Positions 44,841-54,108 are shown, numbered from the stretch's first letter. The stretch is DNA of 64,000 bases from Streptomyces sp. HUAS YS2 (GCF_033343995.1 NZ_CP137573.1:5117001-5181000); one strand, 5' to 3'. The notes: generated by a model not told the origin, from the letters alone. A program made the numbers and translations.

Positions 44841-46661
44841 TCACGAGTAGGACAGCCCGTGGCCGACGGGGTACAGCACCCGCGCCGGATCGTCGGCGCG
44901 CAGTATCGGCACGGGCAGCCGGCCCTGCGGCCGCGCCGCACCCGCGATCACCCGAACCGCGGCCCGTAGTTCGACGTCGGTCCAGGAGTACGCGGCGACG
45001 GTCGCCCGCTGCCCGCTGATCTGGGCCACGTCGTACGGGTTGCGGATCGCCACCGTGACGACCGGGACGCCGGTCGCCACCAGCCGGGACACCAGGGTCC
45101 GCTGCGGGCTGGCCGCGGTGACGTTGTACGTGCCGACGACGACGACGTCCTGCCCGGCCGCGGCGGCCACCGCCTCCTCGATCTTCGCGGCGGTCGGGGT
45201 GATCCCGGTGGACAGCGCCCGTGCGGTGAAGCCGAGTTCGGCGAACGCGCCGGCGAGGGTCGCGGTCGGCGGCCCGGTGGAGCCGGACGGCGAGGCCGGA
45301 TCGGCGCCCACCACCAGCACCTTGGAGTGGGTGCGCCGGTCCAGAGGCAGCATCCCGCCCTCGTTGACCAGCAGGGTCGTGGTCTCCTCGGCGATCCGGT
45401 CGGCGGCGGCGAGGTGCGCGTCCGTGCCGACGGTGTCGAACACGTCGTCGGGGTCCGTGAACGGGTCCCGGAACAGGCCCAGCTTCGCCTTGAGCCGCAG
45501 GATCCGGAGGATCGATTCGTCGAGCCGGGCCTCCGTCAGCTCGCCGCTCTTCACCGCGTTCAGCACGGCGTTCCAGGCCACGTCCAGCTTCGGCGGGTTG
45601 AGCAGCTGGTCGACGCCCGCCTTGAGCGCGAGCACCGGGACGCGATCGTCGCCGTACTTGGTGCGGACGCCCTCCATGCCGAGCGAGTCGGTCACCACGA
45701 CGCCGTCGTAGCCCAGTTCCTCGCGCAGGATGCCGGTGAGGATCGGGCGGGACAGGGTGGCCGGGTCCTCGCTCGGGTCGAGCGCGGGCACGACGATGTG
45801 CGCCGTCATGATCGAGTCGATGCCCGCCGCGATCGCGGCCCGGAACGGCGGCGCGTCCAGCTCGCCCCACTGCGCGCGGGTGTGCGTGATGGTCGGCAGG
45901 CCGTAGTGGCTGTCGGTCGCGGTGTCCCCGTGTCCGGGGAAGTGCTTCGACGTCGCGGCGACCCCGCCGCTCTGGTACCCGCGCACCTGCGCGGCGACCA
46001 GACCGGCGACTGCCTGCGGGTCCGAGCCGAAGGAGCGGACGCCGATGACCGGGTTGGCCGGGTTGACGTTGACGTCGGCGACCGGCGCGTAGTTCTGCCG
46101 GATGCCGACGGCGGCCAGCTCGGCCCCGGCGATCTGCGCCGCCTTGCGGGCATCGGCCCGCGAGCCGCCCGCGCCGAGCGCCATCGCCCCGGGCATCAGT
46201 GTGGCCGGCTTGCCGACCCGGCAGACGATGCCGTGCTCCTGGTCGGTGGAGATGAGCAGGGGGAGCGGGGTCGGCTGGGCGAGACCGGCCCGCTGGATGC
46301 CGTTGGACAGTTCGGCGATCTGGCGCGGGTCGCGGGTGTTGTGCGCCCAGGCGAAGTAGATGATGCCGCCGACGTGGTACTTGGCGACGAGCTCGGCGGC
46401 GGTACGGACGCCGATCTCCTTGAGGTTGGCGTCGATGTCCGCCTGATCGGGTGCGGTGGCCGAGTGGCCGTACACCCGCATGACGAAGAGCTGGCCGACC
46501 TTCTCCTCCAGCGACATGCGGGCGACGAACTGTCTGAGCGCCTGGTCGTGGCCCTCGGCGAACGCGCTGCCCGCGGGCAGCGCGACGCCGGTGACGGCGG
46601 CGACCGCCGTGGCGGCGGTGACGGTGAGGAGGGTACGTCGGGAGGTGGCGCGGTGGTGCAC
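44841..46661 (-). CDS. Tat-secreted GH3 beta-N-acetylglucosaminidase
   Basis: 606 residues from GTG 46661 (AAGGAG seven bases upstream). A Tat signal 'SRRTLLTVTAATAVAAVTG' precedes a GH3 catalytic barrel with 'KHFPGHGDTATDSH', the NagZ-type loop that supplies an Asp-His general acid, and the nucleophile Asp in 'VVTDSLGMEGV'. A C-terminal GH3 sandwich domain follows. It likely trims N-acetylglucosamine from chitin or peptidoglycan fragments outside the cell. The longer open frame upstream is unlikely to be used. Confidence 0.92.
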   Translation of the reverse strand: MHHRATSRRTLLTVTAATAVAAVTGVALPAGSAFAEGHDQALRQFVARMSLEEKVGQLFVMRVYGHSATAPDQADIDANLKEIGVRTAAELVAKYHVGGIIYFAWAHNTRDPRQIAELSNGIQRAGLAQPTPLPLLISTDQEHGIVCRVGKPATLMPGAMALGAGGSRADARKAAQIAGAELAAVGIRQNYAPVADVNVNPANPVIGVRSFGSDPQAVAGLVAAQVRGYQSGGVAATSKHFPGHGDTATDSHYGLPTITHTRAQWGELDAPPFRAAIAAGIDSIMTAHIVVPALDPSEDPATLSRPILTGILREELGYDGVVVTDSLGMEGVRTKYGDDRVPVLALKAGVDQLLNPPKLDVAWNAVLNAVKSGELTEARLDESILRILRLKAKLGLFRDPFTDPDDVFDTVGTDAHLAAADRIAEETTTLLVNEGGMLPLDRRTHSKVLVVGADPASPSGSTGPPTATLAGAFAELGFTARALSTGITPTAAKIEEAVAAAAGQDVVVVGTYNVTAASPQRTLVSRLVATGVPVVTVAIRNPYDVAQISGQRATVAAYSWTDVELRAAVRVIAGAARPQGRLPVPILRADDPARVLYPVGHGLSYS

Positions 46662-46700
46662 TGGTGCTCCTTCCGGCCGAGCTGGGGTTCGAGTTCTGAA

Positions 46701-46710
46701 GGAAACTTCC
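46701..46710. promoter_or_regulatory. Possible NagC/ROK-type operator half upstream of GH3
   Basis: GGAAACTTCC, a near-palindrome 40 bases upstream of the GH3 start, resembles the GGAAAGTTTCC-type sites that I associate with sugar-utilisation promoters in streptomycetes. A weaker GAAAGTAACTG lies 25 bases further. Confidence 0.35.
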
Positions 46711-46829
46711 AAGGTGCACGGATAGCCCGAAAGTAACTGCCAGGTCAAGAACCCGCGCAAGAACGCGTCGCGGCTGGGCCCTGTTGTGGGCATACGTTCC
46801 GCGGCGTGAGAGCTACGCCGGTGACGGCG

Positions 46830-47744
46830 TCAGGAGCCCGCCGAACTGACCGACGGCCACAGCTCCTGCAGCGTCCGAACCGTCTCCGTGATCGCCGGCC
46901 GCCGCGCCGCCCCCGCCCGCCACAGCGCGCTCAGCTGCCGCTTCGGCACCGGGTCGAGCCGTACCGTCGTCACCTCCGACGGCAGCGCGCCGCGCCCGAG
47001 CCGCGGCACCAGCGCCACCCCGAGCCCGGCCGCGACCAGCGCGACCTGCGTGTGGTTCTCCTCCGCCTGGTGGACGATCCGCGGCTCGCAGCCCGCCGCC
47101 CGCATCGTCCGCATCAGCCAGTCGTGGCACACCGTGCCCGGCGGCTGCGTGATCCACCGCTCGTCGGCCAGGTCCTCGCGCCGTACCGTCGGCCGTTCCG
47201 CGAGCGGATGCCCCTGCGGGACGAGCACGTCGCACAGGTCGTCGCCGACGACCGCCTGCTCGACCCCGGGCGGCGCGGGGAGCGGCGCGATGTCCCAGTC
47301 GTGCGCCACCGCGAGGTCGATCGCGCCGCGCGCCACCAGGTCGATGGACAGGTGCGGGTCCACCTCCGTCAGTCGGGCGTCCAGGGCCGGGTGACGGCGC
47401 GCCAGCTCCGCGAGCACCCGCGGCATCAGGCCGCGCGCCGCGCTGGCGAAGCAGCCGATCGCGAGCCGCCCCGACGGCACCCCGCGGCGCTCTTCGAGCC
47501 GTACCTCCGCCTCCTCCACGATGGAGAGCAACTGCTGTGCGGTGGAGGCGAGTTGATGGGCCTCGTCGGTGAGCCGGACGCCCCGGCCCTGGCGCTCCAG
47601 GAGTGTCGTCCGGGTCTCCCGCTCCAGCTTTGCGATCTGCTGCGACACGGCGGACGGCGTGTAGCCGAGCGCGGCGGCCGCGGCGTTGACGCTGCCGTGC
47701 ACGGCGACGGCGTGCAGCGCCCGGAGCCGGCCGAGATCGAGCAT
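46830..47744 (-). CDS. LysR-family regulator
   Basis: 304 residues. N-terminal winged helix 'MLDLGRLRALHAVAVHGSVNAAAAALGYTPSAVSQQIAKLERETR' and a C-terminal periplasmic-binding-like effector domain. GGAGGG lies upstream of the ATG. It is divergent from the EamA permease gene with 88 bases between, the usual layout for a LysR regulator controlling an exporter. The effector is unknown. Confidence 0.93.
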   Translation of the reverse strand: MLDLGRLRALHAVAVHGSVNAAAAALGYTPSAVSQQIAKLERETRTTLLERQGRGVRLTDEAHQLASTAQQLLSIVEEAEVRLEERRGVPSGRLAIGCFASAARGLMPRVLAELARRHPALDARLTEVDPHLSIDLVARGAIDLAVAHDWDIAPLPAPPGVEQAVVGDDLCDVLVPQGHPLAERPTVRREDLADERWITQPPGTVCHDWLMRTMRAAGCEPRIVHQAEENHTQVALVAAGLGVALVPRLGRGALPSEVTTVRLDPVPKRQLSALWRAGAARRPAITETVRTLQELWPSVSSAGS

Positions 47745-47832
47745 GGGTCCCTCCGTACGGGTCGCTTCCGTAAGCGTTGCTTCATCCAACCATGAAGAGA
47801 TCCGCGCTGGTGCTACATGGTCGGGGAGGGTG

Positions 47833-48789
47833 ATGCTCGGGGTCATGCGCCCCGTACACATCGCCCTCGCCGCGCTCGTCGCCGCGGTCTGGGGGGTCAA
47901 CTTCGTCGTCATCGAGATCGGTCTCGACCACTTCCCGCCGCTGCTGTTCTCCGCCCTGCGCTTCCTCGCCGCCGCCCTGCCCGCCGTCTTCTTCGTCGGC
48001 CGGCCCAAGGTCGCCTGGAAGTGGATCGTGGGCGTCGGACTGGCCCTGGGCGTGGCCAAGTTCGGCCTGCTGTTCACGGGCATGGACCTGGGCGCGCCGG
48101 CCGGCCTCTCCTCGCTGATCCTCCAGGTCCAGGCCGTGTTCACGGCCCTGATCGCCTTCGTCGCGCTCGGCGAGCGGCCCCGTCCGCTCCAGGTCGCGGG
48201 CATGGCGGTGGCGCTCGCCGGAATCGGCGTCGCCGCGTACGACGAGGGCGCCTCCGGACCGCTCGTGGGCTTCGGCCTGTGCGTCGCGGCGGCGGCCTGC
48301 TGGGGCGTCTCCAACGTCCTGACCCGCAAGGCGGCCCCGCCGGACGCGCTCAACTTCATGGTCTGGACGTGCACCGTCCCGGTGGTGCCGCTGGTGGCGC
48401 TCTCCCTCCTCCTGGAGGGCCCGGAGCGGGACCTGGCGGCGCTGCGCGGCCTCGACTGGACGGGCGTCGGCGTGATCGTCTACGTCGCCTGGATCACCAC
48501 GATCTTCGGCTTCGGCGCGTGGGCGTGGCTGCTGCGCCGCTACCCGGCCTCGTCGGTGGCCCCGTTCTCGCTGCTGGTGCCGGTCTTCGGGATGTCCTCG
48601 GCGGCGCTGATCCTGGGTGAGGGCGTGAGCCCGCTGCGCTGGTGCGCGGCGGCGCTGCTGGTGGGGGGCGTGGCGCTGACGTCGATCAGGTTCGGCGGCG
48701 GGAACGCCGGGGAGGCCGGGAAGGCCGGGAAGGCCGTGGAACCGGATCCGTCGGCGGTCGCGCCGGTCCCGGTCGGGGGCCGGTCGTAG
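47833..48789 (+). CDS. EamA-family (DMT) transporter
   Basis: About 318 residues with ten TM segments in two EamA halves ('ALAALVAAVWGVNFVVIEIGLDHFPPLLFSALRF' and 'LCVAAAACWGVSNVLTRKAAPPD'). The C-terminal tail has a short 'EAGKAGKA' repeat. Members export amino acids or other metabolites. The start could be ATG 47833 or ATG 47845, as the GGGAGGG is too close to the first. It is probably controlled by the divergent LysR regulator. Confidence 0.9.
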   Translation: MLGVMRPVHIALAALVAAVWGVNFVVIEIGLDHFPPLLFSALRFLAAALPAVFFVGRPKVAWKWIVGVGLALGVAKFGLLFTGMDLGAPAGLSSLILQVQAVFTALIAFVALGERPRPLQVAGMAVALAGIGVAAYDEGASGPLVGFGLCVAAAACWGVSNVLTRKAAPPDALNFMVWTCTVPVVPLVALSLLLEGPERDLAALRGLDWTGVGVIVYVAWITTIFGFGAWAWLLRRYPASSVAPFSLLVPVFGMSSAALILGEGVSPLRWCAAALLVGGVALTSIRFGGGNAGEAGKAGKAVEPDPSAVAPVPVGGRS

Positions 48790-48835
48790 TCCGCTCCCCG
48801 AGGGTCGTCCGCGGGGCGGGGGTTAACGTGTCGGC

Positions 48836-49399
48836 ATGGATCTTGTACCCGTCGACGTCTCCCCCGCCCCCGGAGTCGTCCTGCTCAGCGGCATCCCCGG
48901 CAGCGGCAAGACGACCGTGGCCGCCGCGCTCGCGGCGCGGTTCGCGCGGTCCGCGCACGTCGAGGTCGACGGGCTCCAGTCGCTGATCGTCTCCGGCTGC
49001 CACTGGCCGGACCCGGACGGCGACCCGGAGGCCGACCGGCAGATCTTCCTGCGCGCCCGCAACGCGAGCCTGCTGGCGGACAGCTTCACCGCGGCCGGCT
49101 TCCTGCCGGTCCTCGACGACGTCGTCGTCCGCCGCAGCCACCTCGACTTCTACCGCTCCCAGGTGCGTACCGAGCGCTTCCTGCCGGTGTTCCTGGCCCC
49201 GGGCCCGGACAAGGCGTGGGAGCGCAACAACGCCCGCCACAAGCGCCTGACGACCAACTGGGCCTTCCTGGACGAGGCGATGCGCGCGGAGCTGTCGGCC
49301 GACGGGGTCTGGATCGACAACGCCGACCTGACGGTGGACGAGACGGTCGACGCGGTCCTGGCGGCCACGGGGCTCGCCACCGAGCTCGGCGCCGCCTGA
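48836..49399 (+). CDS. P-loop kinase / phosphotransferase-like protein
   Basis: 187 residues with Walker A 'SGIPGSGKTTVAAAL' near the N-terminus and 'FLPVLDDVVVRR' as a Walker B-like strand. 'RHKRLTTNWAFLDEAM' is in the lid region. The size and layout recall chloramphenicol phosphotransferase, gluconate kinase and zeta-toxin-like ATPases. The substrate is unknown and no antitoxin-like partner lies next to it. It starts at ATG 48836 without a clear ribosome-binding site, close to a possible -10 element, so it may be leaderless. Confidence 0.8.
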   Translation: MDLVPVDVSPAPGVVLLSGIPGSGKTTVAAALAARFARSAHVEVDGLQSLIVSGCHWPDPDGDPEADRQIFLRARNASLLADSFTAAGFLPVLDDVVVRRSHLDFYRSQVRTERFLPVFLAPGPDKAWERNNARHKRLTTNWAFLDEAMRAELSADGVWIDNADLTVDETVDAVLAATGLATELGAA

Positions 49400-49436
49400 T
49401 CCCACCCCCGCTGGGGCGCGGTCGAACCTCGGGCCC

Positions 49437-50483
49437 TCACCCCCGCGGCGCCGCCGTGGAACCCCGCACCATCAGCTCCGCGCCGATCGTCGTCACCGTG
49501 CCCGGCGGGACGTCCTCGGTACCCATGGCCAGGAGGCCGGCCCGGTGGCCCGCCTCCTGGAGGGGGAGACGGACCGTCGTCAGGGAGGGGGCCGTGTCGA
49601 TGGCGAACGGCAGGTCGTCGAAGCCGGTGACCGAGACGTCGCCGGGGATGCTCAGGCCCAGGTCCCGCAGCGCCGCGCACGCGCCGAGCGCGACCGTGTC
49701 GCTGGCGCCCACGATCGCCGTCAGGTCCGGGTCGCGGCGCAGGAGTTCGCGCGCCGCCTCGTAGCCGGCGGCCCGCTCGTACGGGCCGTGGACCGTGGGC
49801 GCGTCGTCCAGCCCCGCCGCCGCGAGGGCCGCCCGGTGGCCCTCCAGGCGGTGCCGGGTCGTCGTGTACCCGTCGGGGCCGGTGATGTAGCCGATCCGCC
49901 GGTGGCCCAGCGACAGCAGGTGCTCGGTGAGCTGCCGGGCCCCGCTCCGGTTGTCGAAGGCGAGCGTCGCCGCGGTACCGTCCCCCGGTACCGGCGGCCG
50001 CCCGCACAGCACCACCCGGGTCCCCGCCTCCGCGAGCCGCGCCAGCTTCGCCGCGGTCGCCGCCGAGTGCTCCGGGCTCTCGTACGACCCGCCCGTCAGC
50101 ACCACCGCCGCGGCCCGCTGGCGCTGCAGCAGCGTCAGATACATCAGCTCGCGCTCGGGCGAGCCGCCCGTGTTGCAGACGACCGCCAGTTTCTCGCCGC
50201 CGGCCCGCCCGGACGCGGTGCTTCCGATCGCGCTCTGCGCCGCGCCCGCCATGATCCCGAAGAACGGGTCTGCGATGTCGTTGACCAGGATCCCGACCAG
50301 GTCGGAGGTGGCGGCGGCGAGTGAGCTCGCCGGACCGTTCAGCACGTAGTCCAGCTCGTCCACGGCCTGGAGCACCCGCTCCCGCGTGGCCTCGGCGACC
50401 GGGTAGTTGCCGTTGAGGACGCGGGAGACGGTGGCCGGGGACACCCGTGCGCGCGCGGCCACATCCGCCAGCGTGACGGTCAT
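49437..50483 (-). CDS. LacI-family repressor
   Basis: 348 residues. Helix-turn-helix 'VTLADVAARARVSPATVSRVLNGNYPVAEATRERV' (1-40), hinge helix 'NGPASSLAAATSD', then a sugar-binding domain with 'SVTGFDDLPFAIDTAPSLTTVR'. It is divergent from the Gfo/Idh-DUF993-TIM operon, and a perfect 16-bp LacI-type palindrome lies in front of that operon, so it almost surely represses it in response to a sugar-like ligand. Confidence 0.94.
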   Translation of the reverse strand: MTVTLADVAARARVSPATVSRVLNGNYPVAEATRERVLQAVDELDYVLNGPASSLAAATSDLVGILVNDIADPFFGIMAGAAQSAIGSTASGRAGGEKLAVVCNTGGSPERELMYLTLLQRQRAAAVVLTGGSYESPEHSAATAAKLARLAEAGTRVVLCGRPPVPGDGTAATLAFDNRSGARQLTEHLLSLGHRRIGYITGPDGYTTTRHRLEGHRAALAAAGLDDAPTVHGPYERAAGYEAARELLRRDPDLTAIVGASDTVALGACAALRDLGLSIPGDVSVTGFDDLPFAIDTAPSLTTVRLPLQEAGHRAGLLAMGTEDVPPGTVTTIGAELMVRGSTAAPRG

Positions 50484-50554
50484 CGCGTACCTCCGGGGAG
50501 AGTCGGACGCGCCCCTTGTCCGGGGTGCAGTCGGCAGGCTAGCGTCCCCTCGTG

Positions 50555-50570
50555 TAGAAAGCGCTTTCTA
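50555..50570. promoter_or_regulatory. LacI-family operator (perfect 16-bp palindrome)
   Basis: TAGAAAGCGCTTTCTA is fully symmetric and has the CG core typical of LacI/GalR operators. It ends 14 bases before the start codon of the oxidoreductase gene. Confidence 0.85.
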
Positions 50571-50584
50571 TCGGAGGTAACACC

Positions 50585-51736
50585 GTGACACGCAGGACAG
50601 TCCGGATCGCCATGAACGGCGTCACGGGACGGATGGGATACCGCCAGCACCTCGTACGCTCGATCCTCGCGATCCGCGAGCAGGGCGGGCTGCCGCTCGG
50701 CGACGGCGAGGTGCTGTGGCCCGAACCCGTGCTGATCGGCCGTCGTGAGCACGCGCTGCGCGAGATGGCCGAGCGGCACGGCCTCACCGAGTGGTCGACC
50801 GACCTGGACGCCGTCCTCGCCGACGAGACCGTCGAGATCTACTTCGACGCGCAGGTCACCTCCGCCCGCGTCGACGCGATCAAGAAGGCGATCGCGGCCG
50901 GCAAGCACGTCTACACCGAGAAGCCGACGGCCGGCGACCTCGCCGGCGCGCTGGAACTGGCCCGCCTGGCCGAGGCCGCCGGCATCAGCCACGGCTGCGT
51001 CCAGGACAAGCTGTTCCTGCCGGGCCTGCGGAAGCTGAAGCGGCTCATCGACGGCGGCTTCTTCGGCGAGATCCTGTCCGTGCGCGGCGAGTTCGGCTAC
51101 TGGGTCTTCGAGGGAGACTGGCAGGAGGCGCAGCGCCCGTCGTGGAACTACCGGGCGGAGGACGGCGGCGGGATCGTCGTCGACATGTTCCCGCACTGGG
51201 AGTATGTGCTGCACGAGCTGTTCGGCCGGGTGACGAGCGTGACCGCCCAGGTCGCCACGCACATCCCGCGCCGCTGGGACGAGCGCGGCAAGCCGTACGA
51301 GGCGACCGCCGACGACGCCGCGTACGGCATCTTCCAGCTGGAGGGCGGGACGGTCGCGCAGATCAACTCCTCCTGGGCGGTCCGGGTCGACCGCGACGAG
51401 CTGGTGGAGTTCCAGGTCGACGGCACGCACGGCTCGGCGGTGGCGGGGCTGCGCAACTGCCGCGTCCAGCACCGCTCGGCCACCCCGAAGCCGGTCTGGA
51501 ACCCGGACATCCCCGCCACCGAGCCGTTCCGGGAGCAGTGGCAGGAGGTCCCGGACAACACCGAGTTCGACAACGGCTTCAAGGCCCAGTGGGAGCTGTT
51601 CCTGCGCCACGTGACCCAGGGCGACCCGTACCACTGGGACCTCCTGGCCGGCGCCCGCGGCGTCCAGCTCGCGGAGCTCGGGCTGCGCTCGTCGGCCGAG
51701 GGCCGCCGCATCGAGGTCCCGGAGGTCACGCTGTGA
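50585..51736 (+). CDS. Gfo/Idh/MocA-family oxidoreductase
   Basis: 383 residues from GTG 50585 (GGAGGT six bases upstream). N-terminal Rossmann fold 'IAMNGVTGRMGYRQHLVRSILAIREQGGL', the signature 'VYTEKPTA' with catalytic Lys, and the C-terminal alpha/beta domain with 'DMFPHWEYVLHELFG'. These enzymes oxidise or epimerise sugars and cyclitols, often at C3, with NAD(P). The N-terminal glycine loop is N-G-V-T-G-R-M-G, unusual for the family. It is first in a three-gene LacI-controlled operon. Confidence 0.92.
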   Translation: MTRRTVRIAMNGVTGRMGYRQHLVRSILAIREQGGLPLGDGEVLWPEPVLIGRREHALREMAERHGLTEWSTDLDAVLADETVEIYFDAQVTSARVDAIKKAIAAGKHVYTEKPTAGDLAGALELARLAEAAGISHGCVQDKLFLPGLRKLKRLIDGGFFGEILSVRGEFGYWVFEGDWQEAQRPSWNYRAEDGGGIVVDMFPHWEYVLHELFGRVTSVTAQVATHIPRRWDERGKPYEATADDAAYGIFQLEGGTVAQINSSWAVRVDRDELVEFQVDGTHGSAVAGLRNCRVQHRSATPKPVWNPDIPATEPFREQWQEVPDNTEFDNGFKAQWELFLRHVTQGDPYHWDLLAGARGVQLAELGLRSSAEGRRIEVPEVTL

Positions 51737-53016
51737 TCCGGCTGCCGGAGGAGGGCGGCGGCGTACGCGAGTACACGCCGAGGGGTGTCGCGGCCGGAGG
51801 ACCGGCCGGCGGTGCGCCGGCCGGGGCCGGCCCGGCCCCCGCCGCAGGGACCGCGCCGGTCGCGGGCGGCGCCCACGGCGTCGCGCCCGCCGGATCGGCG
51901 GACGCCGCCTCCCACCGCGTCGCGCCGGCACCGCCTCTGCGGTCCCGGGTCGTGTTCTCCGCCGCGCACGTCGTCGCCGATCCGTACGCCGACACCTCGC
52001 CCGACGGGCCCGCCGCCGTCGACTGGGACGCCACCCTCGCGTTCCGGCGGCACCTGTGGGCGCACGGACTCGGCGTCGCCGAGGCGATGGACACCGCGCA
52101 GCGCGGCATGGGCCTCGACTGGACCGGCGCGGCCGAGCTGATCCGGCGGTCGGCGGCCGAGGCGAAGGCCGTCGGCGGCCGGATCGCCTGCGGCGTCGGC
52201 ACCGACCAACTCACCGGACCCGCCGACCTCGTGGCCGTCCGGGAGGCGTACGAGGAGCAGCTCGCGCTCGTCGAGGAGACCGGCTCCCGGGCGATCCTGA
52301 TGGCCTCCCGGGCCCTCGCGGCCGCCGCACAGGACCCCGACGACTACCTCGACACGTACGCGCACCTGCTGCGCCAGTCCGCCGAGCCGGTGATCCTGCA
52401 CTGGCTGGGCCCGATGTTCGACCCGGCCCTGGAGGGCTACTGGGGCTCGTCCGACCTGGACGCCGCCACCGAGACGTTCCTCCAGGTCGTCGCCGAGCAC
52501 CCGGACAAGGTCGACGGCGTCAAGATCTCCCTGCTCGACGCGGAGCGCGAGATCGACCTGCGCCGCCGCCTCCCGGAGAGCGTCCGCTGCTACACGGGCG
52601 ACGACTTCAACTACCCGGAGCTGATCGCGGGGGAGGAACCCGCGGTGGGAGGGCGCTTCAGTCACGCGCTGCTCGGCATCTTCGACCCGCTGGGCCCGCT
52701 GGCCGCCGACGCGGTACGGGTCCTCGACACCGGGGACGTCGACGGCTTCCGGGCCCGCCTGGACCCGACGGTCGCGCTGTCCCGGCACCTCTTCCGGGCG
52801 CCGACCCGCTTCTACAAGACGGGCGTGGTCTTCCTCGCCTGGCTGGCCGGCCACCAGGACCACTTCACGATGGTCGGCGGCCTGCAGTCCGCACGCTCGC
52901 TCCCGCACCTCGCCCGCGCCTACGAACTGGCCGACGGACTGGGCCTGTTCCCGGACCCGGGGCTGGCGGAGTCCCGGATGAGGTCCCTGCTCACGGTGTA
53001 CGGAGTCGACCGATGA
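51733..53016 (+). CDS. DUF993-family protein (predicted TIM-barrel aldolase-like)
   Basis: 427 residues from GTG 51733, which overlaps the oxidoreductase stop (GTGA). The DUF993 core begins near residue 70 ('RVVFSAAHVVADPYAD'), with 'HWLGPMFDPALEGYWGS', 'VDGVKISLLDAEREIDLRRRLP' and 'CYTGDDFNYPELIAG', reminiscent of dihydrodipicolinate-synthase-type barrels with a Lys in 'GVKISL'. An Ala/Gly/Pro-rich stretch (~18-66) precedes it and looks like an expansion. DUF993 has no firmly assigned reaction that I know of. A retro-aldol or hydrolase step on an oxidised sugar is inferred. Confidence 0.85.
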   Translation: MIRLPEEGGGVREYTPRGVAAGGPAGGAPAGAGPAPAAGTAPVAGGAHGVAPAGSADAASHRVAPAPPLRSRVVFSAAHVVADPYADTSPDGPAAVDWDATLAFRRHLWAHGLGVAEAMDTAQRGMGLDWTGAAELIRRSAAEAKAVGGRIACGVGTDQLTGPADLVAVREAYEEQLALVEETGSRAILMASRALAAAAQDPDDYLDTYAHLLRQSAEPVILHWLGPMFDPALEGYWGSSDLDAATETFLQVVAEHPDKVDGVKISLLDAEREIDLRRRLPESVRCYTGDDFNYPELIAGEEPAVGGRFSHALLGIFDPLGPLAADAVRVLDTGDVDGFRARLDPTVALSRHLFRAPTRFYKTGVVFLAWLAGHQDHFTMVGGLQSARSLPHLARAYELADGLGLFPDPGLAESRMRSLLTVYGVDR

Positions 53017-53837
53017 ACCGCGACCGCTTCTCGATCAACCAGATGACGGTCAAGCAGCTGCCGCTGCCCGAGCTGGTCGCGCACTGCGTACGGCTCGGCG
53101 TCCGCGGCATCGGCCTGTGGCGCGAGCCGGTCCTGGCGTACGGGGTCGAGGCCGCGGCGGCCCTCGTACGGGACGCCGGACTGACCGTCACCACCCTGTG
53201 CCGCGGCGGCTTCTTCACGGCCGGACCGACCACGGCCGCCACGCTCGACGACAACCGCGCCGCGATCGACGAGGCGGCGGCCCTGGGCACGGACACCCTC
53301 GTCCTCGTCTCCGGCGGGCTCGCCCCCGGCAGCCGCGACCTGCCGGCCGCACGCGCCCTGATCGCCGAGGCGATCGCCGCACTCGCCCCGTACGCCGGGG
53401 AGCGCGGCGTCCGCCTCGCGATCGAACCCCTGCACCCGATGTACGCGGCGGACCGCTGCGCCGTCTCCACCCTGGACCAGGCGTTGGAGATCGCGGAGCG
53501 CTTCCCCGCGGAACAGGTGGGGGTGGTCGTCGACACGTACCACGTCTGGTGGGACGACCGCGCCCCGGCGGCGGTGGCCCGCGCGGGCGCCGAGGGCCGG
53601 CTGCACTCCTTCCAGCTCGCCGACTGGACCACCCCGCTGCCCGCGGGCGTCCTGAACGGCCGCGGACAGCTCGGCGACGGCGCGATCGACCTGGCCGCCT
53701 GGTGCGAACTGGCCGCCGCGGCCGGCTACACGGGCCCGGTGGAGGTGGAGCTCTTCAACGACGAACTCTGGGCCCGGGACGGGGTGGAGGTCCTGGAGGA
53801 GACGCTGAAGCGCTTCGAGGCGATCGTGGAATCGTGA
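53013..53837 (+). CDS. Xylose-isomerase-like TIM-barrel (sugar phosphate isomerase/epimerase)
   Basis: 274 residues with the AP-endonuclease-2/xylose isomerase pattern: 'FSINQMTVKQLPLPELVAHC', metal-site 'LAIEPLHPMY', 'VGVVVDTYHVWWD', 'HSFQLADWTTP' and 'GPVEVELFND'. The Glu/His/Asp/His/Glu set needed for a divalent metal is present. It could isomerise or epimerise the keto-sugar produced by the oxidoreductase. It is coupled to DUF993 by an ATGA overlap and is the last gene of the operon. Confidence 0.9.
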   Translation: MNRDRFSINQMTVKQLPLPELVAHCVRLGVRGIGLWREPVLAYGVEAAAALVRDAGLTVTTLCRGGFFTAGPTTAATLDDNRAAIDEAAALGTDTLVLVSGGLAPGSRDLPAARALIAEAIAALAPYAGERGVRLAIEPLHPMYAADRCAVSTLDQALEIAERFPAEQVGVVVDTYHVWWDDRAPAAVARAGAEGRLHSFQLADWTTPLPAGVLNGRGQLGDGAIDLAAWCELAAAAGYTGPVEVELFNDELWARDGVEVLEETLKRFEAIVES

Positions 53838-53865
53838 TTCCGGAAAAATAACCGGCCGCATCCGT

Positions 53866-53893
53866 GCAACCCTTCCGCGGTGACGGATGTCGT
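53866..53893 (+). promoter_or_regulatory. ECF-sigma-like promoter
   Basis: GCAACC (53866-53871) and TGTCGTA (53888 on) with a 16-base spacer resemble ECF-type promoters of streptomycetes. No good gene starts downstream before a hairpin at 53965. Confidence 0.35.
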
Positions 53894-53964
53894 ACTGGGC
53901 ATCAAGGCTTCCGGGGAGGGGATCCGGGGGGATTTCGGGAGGCCTTGACGGAGGGGGAACGCGT

Positions 53965-53992
53965 GGGGCCCGGCCCGGGGGGACCGGGCCCC
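53965..53992 (+). terminator. Hairpin terminator
   Basis: GGGGCCCGG pairs with CCGGGCCCC around a 10-base loop and is followed by CTTG. It ends any transcript from the sugar operon or from the ECF-like promoter. Confidence 0.65.
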
Positions 53993-54108
53993 TTGTACGC
54001 CCGCAGGCCATAGGTCCGTTGTGCACAGGCCCGTTGTGCACAGGACGTACGGGCGCTCGTTGTCCACAGGCCGCACGCGGTGTCCGAGGGCTTCGCTAAC
54101 GTCGGGGC

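Noticed and set aside
48836..49399. A zeta-type toxin of a toxin-antitoxin pair
   Set aside because: No small antitoxin gene overlaps or adjoins it, and the P-loop fold is shared by many kinases.
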